From: Pseudomonadales bacterium
Lineage (GTDB): Bacteria; Pseudomonadota; Gammaproteobacteria; Pseudomonadales; Azotimanducaceae
Assembly (NCBI GenBank): GCA_011525295.1
Contig: WTGV01000057.1
Coordinates: forward strand, 22,960 to 86,959
Length of the DNA stretch: 64,000 bases
Direction of reading: 5' to 3'
The position numbers were made by a program, and so were the translations under genes. The stretch's first letter is position 1, and every line of letters begins with the position of its first letter. Positions 1-9,893 of the stretch are shown in pieces. The notes under the pieces were generated by a model. The model was not told the origin of the DNA and made no database searches. It saw only the letters and a list, made by a program, of their open reading frames with translations.

Positions 1-128
1 GTGCTGTGTCGAACACATCTCATGAGTGTTCATGCCGTTCTATTCACGCGCTACTGACCTCTTCGATACGTGCAAATTTACTCTATCTGTTTAGCTGTTT
101 TCAATCTATTCCATGGTGCTAAACTACC

Positions 129-542
129 GTGACCGTTGAAATATTACCATTTCTTCTGTACACACTAGCAGTAATAGTAATTCTCTCAGTAACACTACTG
201 TTTTCTTGGTTCGTTGGTGCAAAAGCGAGGCATGGTCGCGCCCAGGACATTCCTTACGAATCCGGAATCGTACCAGTCGGTGAAGCAGAGAATATGCGCT
301 TGTCGATCGAGTTCTATCTTGTCGCGATCTTCTTTGTGATTTTTGACTTAGAGACGATTTTTATAGTCGGTTGGGCAATAGCCTTTTGGGAAGTAGGATG
401 GGCAGGCTACATCGCGATTGCGGTATTTATTGTCATGCTCTTGATCGCGCTTGCATATGAGTGGCGCACCGGAGCTTTAGACTGGGGTATCAAATCTCGA
501 CACACGATGCCTGATGCGTACTCGCGGAGATCTTCTTCTTAA
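129..542 (+). CDS. nuoA: NADH-quinone oxidoreductase subunit A
   Basis: Small membrane subunit of complex I, sitting at the joint between the proton-pumping arm and the quinone site. The 137-residue product has three hydrophobic segments (about residues 6-29, 62-85 and 90-112). The conserved family motif of NuoA/ND3 is visible as YESGIVP near residue 43, with the [10 protein letters not shown] stretch near 70. The start is GTG at 129; no strong Shine-Dalgarno is seen. The stop overlaps the nuoB start (TAATG), so the two are translationally coupled. It is the first gene of the 13-gene nuo operon. The 128 bases upstream contain no recognisable gene and no promoter I would defend. Confidence 0.96.
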   Translation: MTVEILPFLLYTLAVIVILSVTLLFSWFVGAKARHGRAQDIPYESGIVPVGEAENMRLSIEFYLVAIFFVIFDLETIFIVGWAIAFWEVGWAGYIAIAVFIVMLLIALAYEWRTGALDWGIKSRHTMPDAYSRRSSS

Positions 543-1228
543 TGCGTTGGCGTTTAGTCAAAACCTCCCCGGACGAGTTGATGACTCGGTCGGACGAGGT
601 ATACGAAGAAGAAGCGTCTAAGAGTTTCTTAACTGCGCGCCTAGAAGATTTGGTCGCTTGGGCGCGCTCAAATTCAATTTGGCCGTTCAATTTTGGCTTG
701 TCGTGCTGTTACGTGGAAATGGCTACCGGCTTTACTTCGCGCCACGACATTTCTCGCTTCGGCGCAGAAGTAATTCGTGCCACCCCGAGACAATCAGACT
801 TGATTGTGGTATCTGGGACTGTATTTCGCAAAATGGCTCCCGTTTTGCAGCACCTATACGAACAGTTGTTGGAACCACGTTGGGTGATTTCCATGGGATC
901 TTGCGCAAATTCCGGTGGAATGTTTGATATCTACAGCGTGGTGCAGGGTGTTGATAAATTTTTACCTGTAGACGTTTACGTTCCAGGTTGTCCGCCTCGC
1001 CCCGAGGCCTTTATGCAGGGATTAAACCTGCTACAGGAGTCGGTTAAGAACACGCGCCGCCCGTTGTCTTGGGTGATCACAGAAAGCGGCGAGCCAGCAA
1101 AGTACGAACCAAGTCAGCGTGACCTGCACACGCCCGAACGCATGAAAACTCGGGAGCTCGCCCAACCGAATACCGTCGGCGCGGCACCGTTGTCTAAAGA
1201 CTTACTTGGGAAAAAGCGCACGAAGTGA
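542..1228 (+). CDS. nuoB: NADH-quinone oxidoreductase subunit B
   Basis: Peripheral-arm subunit that carries cluster N2, the last iron-sulphur cluster before ubiquinone. The four expected cysteine ligands are visible: Cys55 and Cys56 in LSCCYVEM, Cys121 in [10 protein letters not shown], and Cys150 in [10 protein letters not shown]. The 228-residue length includes an N-terminal extension of about 25 residues and a polar C-terminal tail, both within the family range. It overlaps nuoA by one base. The nuoCD GTG start overlaps its TGA stop, which indicates tight operon translation. Confidence 0.97.
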   Translation: MRWRLVKTSPDELMTRSDEVYEEEASKSFLTARLEDLVAWARSNSIWPFNFGLSCCYVEMATGFTSRHDISRFGAEVIRATPRQSDLIVVSGTVFRKMAPVLQHLYEQLLEPRWVISMGSCANSGGMFDIYSVVQGVDKFLPVDVYVPGCPPRPEAFMQGLNLLQESVKNTRRPLSWVITESGEPAKYEPSQRDLHTPERMKTRELAQPNTVGAAPLSKDLLGKKRTK

Positions 1229-3003
1229 CCGCTGAACTAGCCACGGAAAGTCCCGCGTTGCTACATGCTCCAAATGTCGTACGGGAACTGAACGATCGCT
1301 TTGGTGACCAGTGCCAGTATCAAGAAACCGTGGATGGAATTCCTAATGTATGGATCAACCGCGACCAGGTAACAGAAGTCCTTCATTATCTGAAACACGA
1401 CGCGCAAGACAGTTTCGAGCTTATGTTCGATTTGTCTGCAATCGATGAGCGGCACCGAAAATTTCGCGCTGACCAACCGGCCTCTGACTTTACGGTGTTT
1501 TACCACTTGATGTCGTTGTCCTCAGATCAGGATCTCCGCATCAAAGTACCGTTGCGAGACGAAGACTCAACTTTAGCGAGCGTGGAGTCGATCTATCCTG
1601 TAGCGAATTGGTATGAACGCGAAGCTTTCGATATGTTCGGTATTCAGTTCGAAGACCATCCTAACTTGCGACGCATTTTGACTCCGCCACTTTGGGAGGG
1701 ACATCCACTTCGTAAAGAACATCCTGCGCGCGCAACCGAGATGGATCCCTTCGCACTACCCGACGAAGTGCAAGATGAGCAACAAGAAGCGCTACGGTTT
1801 GTACCTGAAGAGTGGGGCATGAGTCGGTCGACGAAACATACGGACTTCATGTTCTTGAATCTTGGACCCAATCATCCAAGCGTACACGGCGTTTTTCGCA
1901 TAGCACTTCAGTTAGACGGTGAGGTAATAGTACAGGCTGTACCGGACATTGGTTACCATCACCGCGGTCAAGAAAAGATGGCTGAACGCCAGTCATGGCA
2001 CACGTACATCCCCTATACCGATCGGATTGACTATCTAGGCGGCGTGATGAATAACTTCCCGTATGTCATGAACATCGAAAAAATGGCTGGTATAGAAGTG
2101 CCACCTCGAGCACAGGTGATCCGCGTAATGGTTTCCGAGATGTTTCGCATTGCGAGCCATTTGTTGTTTTACGGGACCTTTGCGCAGGATGTGGGTCAGA
2201 TGTCGCCCGTGTTCTATATGTTCGCTGACCGGGAACGTTTATTCTCCATTGTTGAGGCGATCACCGGCGGCCGTATGCACCCAAGTTGGTTCCGGATTGG
2301 TGGAGTTTGTGATGATCTTCCCGATGGTTGGTACGAGATGGTTACTGACTTTTGTGATTACATGCCTGCGCGAATGGACCACTATGACACGATGGCATTA
2401 CAAAACAAGATCCTGAAGAATCGCACGGTAGGTATTGGTGCGTACAACACGGCTGAGGGTTTGGACTGGGGGATAACAGGGCCATCTTTACGAGCGACGG
2501 GCCATGATTGGGATCTTCGCAAACACCGTCCTTATAGTTCATACGATCAGTTTGATTTTGAGATTCCCACTGCGGCCAATGGTGATTGCTATGACCGCTG
2601 CGTTGTTCGAGTAGAGGAAATTCGACAGAGCCTGCGCATCATCCGACAGTGTGCAGACAACATGCCTGAGGGACCGTACAAAGCTGACCATCCCTTGACA
2701 ACACCTCCATCCAAAGAGTTTACGATGCAACACATCGAAACACTCATTCATCACTTCCTTAATGTGAGTTGGGGACCAGTGATCCCACCGTCAGAGTCGG
2801 CGACATTGGTCGAAGCGACCAAGGGTTGGACGAGTTTCTACTCCATATCGGATGGTGGAACTATGGCTTACCGTTCGCGCGTCAGAACCCCGTCGTTCCC
2901 AGCATTACAGCAGATACCGTTTATTAGTAACGGATTTATGGTACCTGACTTAATCGCAATCATAGCTAGTATTGATTTCGTAATGGCGGATGTAGACCGG
3001 TGA
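1225..3003 (+). CDS. nuoC: NADH-quinone oxidoreductase subunit C/D fusion
   Basis: A single 592-residue protein joins the NuoC (30 kDa) domain, about residues 1-190, to the NuoD (49 kDa) domain, about 200-592. The NuoC signature [11 protein letters not shown] lies near residue 132. The NuoD part has [13 protein letters not shown] near 213, the quinone-site region [10 protein letters not shown], and the C-terminal segment ending [10 protein letters not shown]. The fused form is typical of Escherichia-type gammaproteobacterial operons, where it is also called nuoCD. The start is GTG in a GTGA overlap with nuoB. The stop overlaps the nuoE GTG in the same way. Confidence 0.97.
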   Translation: MTAELATESPALLHAPNVVRELNDRFGDQCQYQETVDGIPNVWINRDQVTEVLHYLKHDAQDSFELMFDLSAIDERHRKFRADQPASDFTVFYHLMSLSSDQDLRIKVPLRDEDSTLASVESIYPVANWYEREAFDMFGIQFEDHPNLRRILTPPLWEGHPLRKEHPARATEMDPFALPDEVQDEQQEALRFVPEEWGMSRSTKHTDFMFLNLGPNHPSVHGVFRIALQLDGEVIVQAVPDIGYHHRGQEKMAERQSWHTYIPYTDRIDYLGGVMNNFPYVMNIEKMAGIEVPPRAQVIRVMVSEMFRIASHLLFYGTFAQDVGQMSPVFYMFADRERLFSIVEAITGGRMHPSWFRIGGVCDDLPDGWYEMVTDFCDYMPARMDHYDTMALQNKILKNRTVGIGAYNTAEGLDWGITGPSLRATGHDWDLRKHRPYSSYDQFDFEIPTAANGDCYDRCVVRVEEIRQSLRIIRQCADNMPEGPYKADHPLTTPPSKEFTMQHIETLIHHFLNVSWGPVIPPSESATLVEATKGWTSFYSISDGGTMAYRSRVRTPSFPALQQIPFISNGFMVPDLIAIIASIDFVMADVDR

Positions 3004-3488
3004 GCACAGTTGAGTTGATCTCGCCGTTAACCGACGAAGAACGCGATGAAATCGAGGCCGAAGTTGCGCATCTTCCCGATCGAGAATCGGCAGCGATAGA
3101 CGCTCTGATGATCGTGCAAAAACACCGAGGTTGGATATCGGACGAAAGTTTGCGTTCGATCGCGAAATTTCTTGATATGTCTCCAGCGACACTCGACGGG
3201 ATCGCAACGTTTTACAACTTGATTCATCGGCAACCAGTTGGGCGCAACGTAGTGATGGTCTGCGACAGCGTTTCCTGCTACGTCATGGGTGCTGATAGCT
3301 TTGCGGTAAAAGTGCAGGACCACTTAGGGATTAAATTTGGTGAAACGACTCCCGACGACTGTTTTACCCTTCTACCCATAGTGTGTCTGGGAGCGTGCGA
3401 TCGAGCGCCAACGATGCTGATTAACGAAGATCTTTTCGGACCTGTCCGGGAAGACGAGCTGACTGAGATTTTTTCGAGGTATAGCTGA
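3000..3488 (+). CDS. nuoE: NADH-quinone oxidoreductase subunit E
   Basis: Peripheral-arm subunit with a thioredoxin-like fold that binds the [2Fe-2S] cluster N1a. The four ligand cysteines are seen at Cys88, Cys93, Cys129 and Cys133 (CDSVSC and CLGAC). The 162 residues match the usual length. The N-terminal helical region, including [11 protein letters not shown], is also typical. The GTG start overlaps the nuoCD stop, and the nuoF GTG start follows its TGA with no gap. Confidence 0.96.
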   Translation: MSTVELISPLTDEERDEIEAEVAHLPDRESAAIDALMIVQKHRGWISDESLRSIAKFLDMSPATLDGIATFYNLIHRQPVGRNVVMVCDSVSCYVMGADSFAVKVQDHLGIKFGETTPDDCFTLLPIVCLGACDRAPTMLINEDLFGPVREDELTEIFSRYS

Positions 3489-4784
3489 GTGTCGCTTCAG
3501 GATACAAAACCCCTAATCGGCCGAGTGCAGGAAGTCGGTGGCCTGGTTTCGTTGTCAGATTACGAAGCCGGTGGGGGCTACACTGCGGCACAAAAAGCGC
3601 TGAAGCATATGACCCCAAGCGAGATTATTGATCTCGTCCGAGAAGCGAATCTGCGGGGCCGTGGTGGTGCTGGATTTCCGACAGGAGTCAAGTGGGGCTT
3701 CGCGAAGGGCGAACCACAAACACCTGGCTATAAGTACCTCGTCTGTAATGGGGACGAGATGGAACCCGGTACGTTCAAGGATCGCTACCTCATCGAATTC
3801 AATCCACACTCACTGATTGAGGGGATGATATTGGGAGCTTATGCTATCGGCGCCGAAAAAGCGTATGTCTTCTTACGTGGTGAGTATCACGAGCCAAATC
3901 GTCAACTAGCGCGAGCAATCGCCGAAGCTGGGGAGAAGAACTATTTGGGACGGTCGATTTTTGGATCCGACTTCAACCTAGACTTACGCATTCATTTATC
4001 CGGCGGACGGTACATATGTGGTGAAGAAACCGCGTTACTGAACGCGTTGGAAGGCAAACGGGGACAACCACGTTACAAACCACCATTTCCTCCAGCTAGC
4101 GGAGCGTGGGGACGTCCGACGATTGTTAATAACGTTGAAACTTTGTGTAACGTACCAGCGATCATTCGAAATGGTGCTGAATGGTACCAAGAACTAGGAC
4201 TGACTGAAGACGCTGGCACAAAAATTTATGGTATATCCGGGCGCGTGAATAATCCGGGACTGTGGGAATTACCAATGGGTACCCCGATCCGTGAATTGGT
4301 TGACGTGCATGCAGGTGGAATGCAAGACGGCTACAAGTTACGAGGAATACTCCCTGGTGGCGCTTCGACCGACTATCTAGTCGAGGAACATTTTGATCTA
4401 CCTATGGATTACAAGACCATACAAGACGCAGGGAGTCGAATGGGTACGGGTACGATGATTTTGATGGATGATTCGATTTGCCCGGTTGACATGGCGCGCA
4501 ATCTACAACACTTTTTCGCCCAAGAGTCCTGTGGTTTTTGTACTCCTTGTCGAGAGGGCTTACCTTGGGTTGAGCAGTTGCTAGCCGACATCGAAAACGG
4601 CCAAGGCAAAGACGGAGATCTTGAATTGTTAGACCAAAACGCACTCTACATAGGAGCTCCTGGTAACACGTTCTGTTTGCACGCGACGGGTGCCATCGAA
4701 CCGTTGCAATCTGCGTTGAAATATTTTCGCGACGACTTTGAACATCACATTAAGCACAAAAGTTGTCCATACCGAGAAAACTGA
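3489..4784 (+). CDS. nuoF: NADH-quinone oxidoreductase subunit F (NADH- and FMN-binding)
   Basis: The NADH-oxidising subunit, carrying FMN and [4Fe-4S] cluster N3. The glycine-rich NADH/FMN region GRGGAGFPTGVKWG is at residues 57-70. CGEETALLNALEG starts at 177. The N3 ligands are Cys348, Cys351 and Cys354 in ESCGFCTPCREG plus Cys396. Length 431 residues is normal. The GTG start directly abuts the nuoE stop. A 33-base gap separates it from nuoG. Confidence 0.97.
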   Translation: MSLQDTKPLIGRVQEVGGLVSLSDYEAGGGYTAAQKALKHMTPSEIIDLVREANLRGRGGAGFPTGVKWGFAKGEPQTPGYKYLVCNGDEMEPGTFKDRYLIEFNPHSLIEGMILGAYAIGAEKAYVFLRGEYHEPNRQLARAIAEAGEKNYLGRSIFGSDFNLDLRIHLSGGRYICGEETALLNALEGKRGQPRYKPPFPPASGAWGRPTIVNNVETLCNVPAIIRNGAEWYQELGLTEDAGTKIYGISGRVNNPGLWELPMGTPIRELVDVHAGGMQDGYKLRGILPGGASTDYLVEEHFDLPMDYKTIQDAGSRMGTGTMILMDDSICPVDMARNLQHFFAQESCGFCTPCREGLPWVEQLLADIENGQGKDGDLELLDQNALYIGAPGNTFCLHATGAIEPLQSALKYFRDDFEHHIKHKSCPYREN

Positions 4785-4817
4785 TTTAGATGTTGGATAA
4801 CCAGGAATAGATCGACA

Positions 4818-7526
4818 ATGGCGACGATACTCATTGACGATAAAGTCTACGAAGCGAAGGCGGGTGAGAACCTTTTAGAAGCAATACTTTCGCAGCACTT
4901 GGACTTGCCCTATTTCTGTTGGCATCCTTCGATGGGATCAATCGGAGCGTGTCGGCAGTGCGCGATTATCACGTACGCGGACGAAGACGATACCCGTGGG
5001 CGCATTGGCATGGCTTGTATGACTTCGGTCACCGATGGCATGCGTATTTCCCTGGAAGCCCCTCTTGCAAAGGATTTCCGCAGTACAGTGATTGAGTGGC
5101 TTATGGAAAACCATCCCCATGACTGCCCCGTGTGTGAGGAAGGTGGAGAGTGTCATTTACAAGACATGACGGTGATGACCGGACACTCTATGCGACGGTA
5201 CCGCGGTACCAAACGCACATGGGAAAACCAAAATCTGGGGCCGTTTATCGGACATGAAATGAACCGCTGTATCACTTGTTACCGTTGCGTCCGGTTCTAT
5301 GACGAGTATGCCGGTGGTAAGGATCTCGCAGCGTTCGGATCTCGGGGTCGGATGTACTTTGGTAGGTTTGAAGACGGCACGCTTGAAAGTGAATTTGCCG
5401 GAAACTTGGTCGAAGTATGTCCTACAGGAGTCTTTACAGACAAACCGTTTGCACAGTCTTACACAAGAAAATGGGATCTACAGTCAGCTCCCTCAGTCTG
5501 TGTTGGCTGTGCCGTTGGATGTAACGTGTTTCCTGCAGAGCGCTACGGAGACTTAAAACGGATTACGAATCGATATCACGGCGAATTGAATGGATATTTT
5601 CTGTGCGACCGCGGCCGTTTTGGCTCACACTTTGTCAATCATGAGAAACGCATCAAACACGCTGGCGTACGAACTCAGAGTGGTGATTACGAATTTGGAG
5701 ACGTCTCAAACGCGATCAAGGTTGCCGGTGCCACCCTAGGTGACAGAGTGATCGGGATCGGTTCCCCACGCACGAGTTTTGAAAACAACTTCGCATTGCG
5801 AGAGTTAGTTGGTTCAGAAAATTTTTGCACTGGAATTAACGATAGGGAGCTGGAAGTCATTAAGACCGCGCTCGACGCGATGAGCCGACAGGGCATTGTC
5901 GTACCGTCTTTAAAGCAGGTAGAAGAAGCCGATGCGATCCTTATTCTTGGGGAAGACATCGCGAATACAGCCGCACGCACCGCGTTGTCTGTGCGTCAGG
6001 CAGTGCGTACAAAGTCGTTTGAAATGGCGACGGACGCACACATTCCAACGTGGCAGGATGCAGGCGTTCGGGGTCATGCGCAGAGTGAAAAGAGCGCGTT
6101 GTTTATCGCTACTCCGGCGGCTACTCGATTAGACGATATAGCTACTCAAGTCTCCAGCGGATCGGTCTCTGAGTTGGTTGCGTTGGGTAGTTCGATTTGT
6201 ACTAAGCTTCGGTCGTCTACGGCTAGTTCTGATGATTTTGCCGGACGGGTAACTGACGCGCTACGAACTGCCAAAGCACCGTTGATTATCACCGGCTCAA
6301 GTCTTCAAAGCATCGAGTTGGTGCAAGTGGCTGCGAATATCTGCATTGCCCTACAAGAGCACGATCAAACAAGTTCGTTTCTTTTTGTTCCTACTGAAGT
6401 CAACAGCGTTGGAGTCGCGCTTCTTGAAGGTGGATTGTCGCTTTCAACTGCATTGCAAAGAATGGCAGAAGGACAGGGAGCGATTGTATTAGAGAACGAC
6501 TTGTACTCCCGAGCACCTGCTGACAGCGTGGATAAAGCACTCAGCCCAGGCAATTTTGTGGTACTCGATACGTTGGAAAACCGGACGGCTGAACAAGCGA
6601 GTATAGTTTTTCCAGCCGCGACCTATGCGGAACAGACTGGGACTTTTGTTAATTATGAAACGCGCGCCCAACGTTTCTACCAAGTGTTCGAACCACAGGA
6701 TGAAATCGCACCGGCATGGTCTTGGTTAAGTCACTTGGCTGAAACCCTAGGTACTGGGTCAACTTGGGACTCTTACGCCAGTGTCTTAGAACAATGTGCC
6801 GAACACACTTATTCGCTACTAAGGGACATTGCGCCAAGTTTCGACTATCGAATTGACACTACCTCTCGAATTCCTCGTCAGTCGCATCGCTACAGTGGTC
6901 GCACCGCGATGAATGCCCAGGTCAACATTCACGAACCCAAGGCGCAAGTTGATACTGACACTCCGTTTTCCTATTCGATGGAGGGACAAAATCCAGGAGA
7001 TCAAAATGGTGCCGCAATACCCTATGTCTGGTCGCCGGGATGGAACTCCAACCAGTCGGTGTTCAAGTTTCAACAGGAAGTGGCGGGTAAGCTTGCCGGA
7101 GGCGATCCTGGTTTACGGCTGATTGAAAACATTGGAGCTCAGCTTCAATACTTTGATGTTAGTGATGTTGGAGCATCTAGAAAAGAAAGTAGCTTTGAAG
7201 TAGTTCCACTTCATTTAGTTTTTGGATCAGATGAGATGTCGAACCAGTCTTGGCCAATTAAAGCTCGAATTCCAGCACCATTTGTGCTACTGAGCCCACA
7301 AGACGCAACCGCCTTAGAGGTTAAAGCGGGCATGGGATTACGAGTTGGCGAAATCACAGAGAGTTTGGAGGTTCAAGTCGATTCTCGATTGCCTAGTGGA
7401 GTAATTGGATTACCACAAGGTCTCGTCGAAATTTCTCAGAGAGAAGTCGCTAGAGCCCACTTGTCGGTCGATCCAGAATTTGTCGCTCGTACCAATGTCA
7501 GTCCGGAGGTGATCGCGAAAGGCTAA
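4818..7526 (+). CDS. nuoG: NADH-quinone oxidoreductase subunit G
   Basis: Large iron-sulphur subunit of the peripheral arm (902 residues). All cluster ligands can be read. N1b uses Cys34, Cys45, Cys48 and Cys67. N5 uses His99, Cys103, Cys106 and Cys112. N4 uses Cys151, Cys154, Cys157 and Cys201. The off-pathway cluster N7 uses Cys228, Cys231, Cys235 and Cys263. N7 is kept only in some bacteria, and these positions equal the Escherichia coli numbering. The rest is a molybdopterin-oxidoreductase-like domain that has lost its cofactor in this family. The stop overlaps the nuoH ATG (TAATG). Confidence 0.96.
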   Translation: MATILIDDKVYEAKAGENLLEAILSQHLDLPYFCWHPSMGSIGACRQCAIITYADEDDTRGRIGMACMTSVTDGMRISLEAPLAKDFRSTVIEWLMENHPHDCPVCEEGGECHLQDMTVMTGHSMRRYRGTKRTWENQNLGPFIGHEMNRCITCYRCVRFYDEYAGGKDLAAFGSRGRMYFGRFEDGTLESEFAGNLVEVCPTGVFTDKPFAQSYTRKWDLQSAPSVCVGCAVGCNVFPAERYGDLKRITNRYHGELNGYFLCDRGRFGSHFVNHEKRIKHAGVRTQSGDYEFGDVSNAIKVAGATLGDRVIGIGSPRTSFENNFALRELVGSENFCTGINDRELEVIKTALDAMSRQGIVVPSLKQVEEADAILILGEDIANTAARTALSVRQAVRTKSFEMATDAHIPTWQDAGVRGHAQSEKSALFIATPAATRLDDIATQVSSGSVSELVALGSSICTKLRSSTASSDDFAGRVTDALRTAKAPLIITGSSLQSIELVQVAANICIALQEHDQTSSFLFVPTEVNSVGVALLEGGLSLSTALQRMAEGQGAIVLENDLYSRAPADSVDKALSPGNFVVLDTLENRTAEQASIVFPAATYAEQTGTFVNYETRAQRFYQVFEPQDEIAPAWSWLSHLAETLGTGSTWDSYASVLEQCAEHTYSLLRDIAPSFDYRIDTTSRIPRQSHRYSGRTAMNAQVNIHEPKAQVDTDTPFSYSMEGQNPGDQNGAAIPYVWSPGWNSNQSVFKFQQEVAGKLAGGDPGLRLIENIGAQLQYFDVSDVGASRKESSFEVVPLHLVFGSDEMSNQSWPIKARIPAPFVLLSPQDATALEVKAGMGLRVGEITESLEVQVDSRLPSGVIGLPQGLVEISQREVARAHLSVDPEFVARTNVSPEVIAKG

Positions 7527-8503
7527 TGTTCTTCGAAAACATCAACTGGTCCTATGTGCTCATCCTCCCGCTGATAGGTGGTGCGTTGGGTGGTGCACTT
7601 GTACTGGTGTGGTGGGAACGCCGTCTGTTAGGATTCTTTCAGGATCGCTTGGGACCCAACCGTGTTGGGTGGTTTGGAATTTTGCAGTCGCTCGCAGATG
7701 CGATAAAGTTGATCACCAAAGACGATTGGGTACCTCCATTTGGCGACCGTGCGCTCTTCATACTCGCGCCGATCATCGTCGCGGGAGCAATGCTCATGGC
7801 ATACGTAGTGCTCCCACTCGGTCCAGGACTGATCATTGCCGATTCAAATATTGCGATCCTCTGGATTCTGGCGATGTCTTCACTAGCGGTCTATGGGGTA
7901 CTCCTTGCCGGCCTGGCAAGTAATAACAAGTACTCTCTCCTCGGTGGCTTACGCTCCGCGGCACAAATGGTGACCTACGAAGTGTTTATGGGTCTTTCGC
8001 TGCTTGGCGTGGTCATGTTGACCGGCTCGTTCAGTTTGAATGATGTCGTACATGCGCAAGAAGACATGTGGTTCTGCATTCCTCAATGTGTGGGACTTGT
8101 AATCTTTTTAATTGCTGGTCTAGCCGAGTCTCATCGCTTGCCTTTTGATCTTCCCGAAGCTGAGCACGAACTTACGGCTGGGTTTCATACCGAATATTCG
8201 GGGATGAAGTTTGCCTTGATTATGGCCGCAGAATATTTGTCGCTGATTTTGATTTCCGCGCTCATAGTGGTCTTGTTCTTCGGTGGTTGGTTGGGACCTA
8301 AATTTCTACCGAGCGAATTCTTGTCGGGCATTGTGTGGTATGGTTTGAAAGTGCTGATTGTGATCAACTTTTTCATCCTGTTGCGGGCCGCGATCCCTCG
8401 CCCACGGTACGATCAACTAATGTCGTTGGGATGGAAGATTCTGTTGCCCTTGTCGTTGCTCAACATCCTGATAACCGGAGCAATCTTGCTAGGAACGCAA
8501 TAG
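7526..8503 (+). CDS. nuoH: NADH-quinone oxidoreductase subunit H
   Basis: Membrane subunit that forms the quinone chamber together with NuoB and NuoD. The 325-residue product is strongly hydrophobic (about eight membrane helices). It shows the family signatures GPNRVGWFGILQSLADAIK near residue 44 and LAESHRLPFDLPEAEHEL near 200, including the conserved acidic residues of the third loop. It overlaps nuoG by one base, and nuoI starts nine bases after its stop. Confidence 0.97.
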   Translation: MFFENINWSYVLILPLIGGALGGALVLVWWERRLLGFFQDRLGPNRVGWFGILQSLADAIKLITKDDWVPPFGDRALFILAPIIVAGAMLMAYVVLPLGPGLIIADSNIAILWILAMSSLAVYGVLLAGLASNNKYSLLGGLRSAAQMVTYEVFMGLSLLGVVMLTGSFSLNDVVHAQEDMWFCIPQCVGLVIFLIAGLAESHRLPFDLPEAEHELTAGFHTEYSGMKFALIMAAEYLSLILISALIVVLFFGGWLGPKFLPSEFLSGIVWYGLKVLIVINFFILLRAAIPRPRYDQLMSLGWKILLPLSLLNILITGAILLGTQ

Positions 8504-8512
8504 AGACGAGAT

Positions 8513-9031
8513 ATGCTAAGTCAAATTAAAACACTTTGGACCGTCTTCGTGCACTTGTTCAAGCGCAATGAAACGGTGCAGTATCCTGAAGAAATGCCCT
8601 ATCAAGCACCGCGCTATCGTGGGCGCATCATCTTGACGCGCGACCCAGACGGAGAAGAACGATGTGTTGCCTGTAATCTCTGTGCTGTCGCCTGCCCGGT
8701 CGACTGCATTGCGTTACAGAAAACTGAGAAGGAAGAAGATGGAAGATGGTATCCCGAGTTTTTCCGAATCAACTTCTCTCGTTGCATCATGTGTGGAATG
8801 TGCGAGGAAGCGTGCCCCACGTATGCGATTCAGCTCACGCCAGACTTTGAATTGTGTGAGTTCGATCGCAACAACATGGTCTACGAGAAAGAACACTTGT
8901 TAATTGACGGTACAGGGAAGTATCCGGACTACAGCTTTTGGCATGTAGCCGGGAAAACCATTGACGGAAAAGACAAAGGAGAAGCACAAAACGAGAACAA
9001 ACCAGAAGACGTACGGAGCTTGCTCCCTTAG
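8513..9031 (+). CDS. nuoI: NADH-quinone oxidoreductase subunit I (2x[4Fe-4S] ferredoxin-like)
   Basis: Carries clusters N6a and N6b, which hand electrons to N2. Two CxxCxxCxxxCP motifs are visible, at Cys51/54/57/61 and Cys91/94/97/101. The amphipathic N-terminus (about residues 1-20) would lie on the membrane surface. Length 172 residues is normal, and the charged C-terminal tail is variable in the family. A 21-base gap separates it from nuoJ. Confidence 0.97.
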   Translation: MLSQIKTLWTVFVHLFKRNETVQYPEEMPYQAPRYRGRIILTRDPDGEERCVACNLCAVACPVDCIALQKTEKEEDGRWYPEFFRINFSRCIMCGMCEEACPTYAIQLTPDFELCEFDRNNMVYEKEHLLIDGTGKYPDYSFWHVAGKTIDGKDKGEAQNENKPEDVRSLLP

Positions 9032-9052
9032 GATGAGTCGGGTCGCGATTTC

Positions 9053-9574
9053 ATGGAATTGAGCTTGTATCTGTTTTACATTTCCGCGGCCGTCGCGATT
9101 ACGACTGCGATTATGGCAGTGACCCGAAAGAATGCATCGCACGCACTCATTTACCTAGTGGTGACCCTACTGTCGATCGCGGTGATTTTCTTCTTACTTG
9201 GAGCACCGTTCGCGGCAGCTCTTGAAATTGTCATATACGCGGGCGCAATCGTCGTATTGTTCTTGTTTGTCGTCATGATGTTGAATCTTGGCCGGTCATC
9301 CGTTGCTCGAGAAAGTCAGTGGCTTCGTCCAGGTATGTGGGTGCTCCCGGCGATTCTGTCAGGGGTACTGTTCATTGTTTTCGGGTACACCGTTCTACAA
9401 ACCGAAAATAGTGCGATGATTGAAGGTCAGGTCGTACCACCGAAAGAAGTAGGGAAGGTGTTGTTCCACGAATATCTCTTGGGCGTCGAGTTGGCAGGCG
9501 TGCTACTGTTGGCTGCACTTGTCGGCGCGTTCCATGTAGGACGAAGGTACTTGGAGGAGCGGCGAGAAAATTGA
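9053..9574 (+). CDS. nuoJ: NADH-quinone oxidoreductase subunit J
   Basis: Membrane-arm subunit of 173 residues with five hydrophobic helices. The typical NuoJ core is present: KNASHALIYLVVTLLSIAV followed by the LEIVIYAGAIVVLFLFVVMM segment, whose pi-bulge region is known to couple quinone reduction to pumping. nuoK starts two bases after the coding end. Confidence 0.96.
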   Translation: MELSLYLFYISAAVAITTAIMAVTRKNASHALIYLVVTLLSIAVIFFLLGAPFAAALEIVIYAGAIVVLFLFVVMMLNLGRSSVARESQWLRPGMWVLPAILSGVLFIVFGYTVLQTENSAMIEGQVVPPKEVGKVLFHEYLLGVELAGVLLLAALVGAFHVGRRYLEERREN

Positions 9575-9575
9575 C

Positions 9576-9893
9576 ATGACCACCGCCCTTAGTATTCCGC
9601 TCGAGCACGTATTTTTTCTTGCGATCATTCTGTTCTTGATTGGTGCCTTCGGAGTACTCATTCGTAGAAACATCATTTTCATGTTGCTCTCGCTTGAGAT
9701 AATGATGAATGCATGCGGTCTAGCATTCGTTGCCGCAGGAGCTCGGTGGGCCGAACCGGACGGACAGATCATGTTCATGTTCATTCTCGCGTTAGCAGCG
9801 GCCGAAGTAGCAGTTGCTTTGGGTCTCGTAGTGCAGCTTGCTCGACGGTTTGAAACCCTTGACATTGATCGAGCGGAAGAGCTAAACGGATAA
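9576..9893 (+). CDS. nuoK: NADH-quinone oxidoreductase subunit K
   Basis: Small (105 residues) three-helix membrane subunit, an MrpC/ND4L homologue. It has the buried glutamate helix MLLSLEIMMNACGLAF, and a second acidic residue in the following helix, AAAEVAVALGL. The stop overlaps the nuoL ATG by one base (TAATG). Confidence 0.96.
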   Translation: MTTALSIPLEHVFFLAIILFLIGAFGVLIRRNIIFMLLSLEIMMNACGLAFVAAGARWAEPDGQIMFMFILALAAAEVAVALGLVVQLARRFETLDIDRAEELNG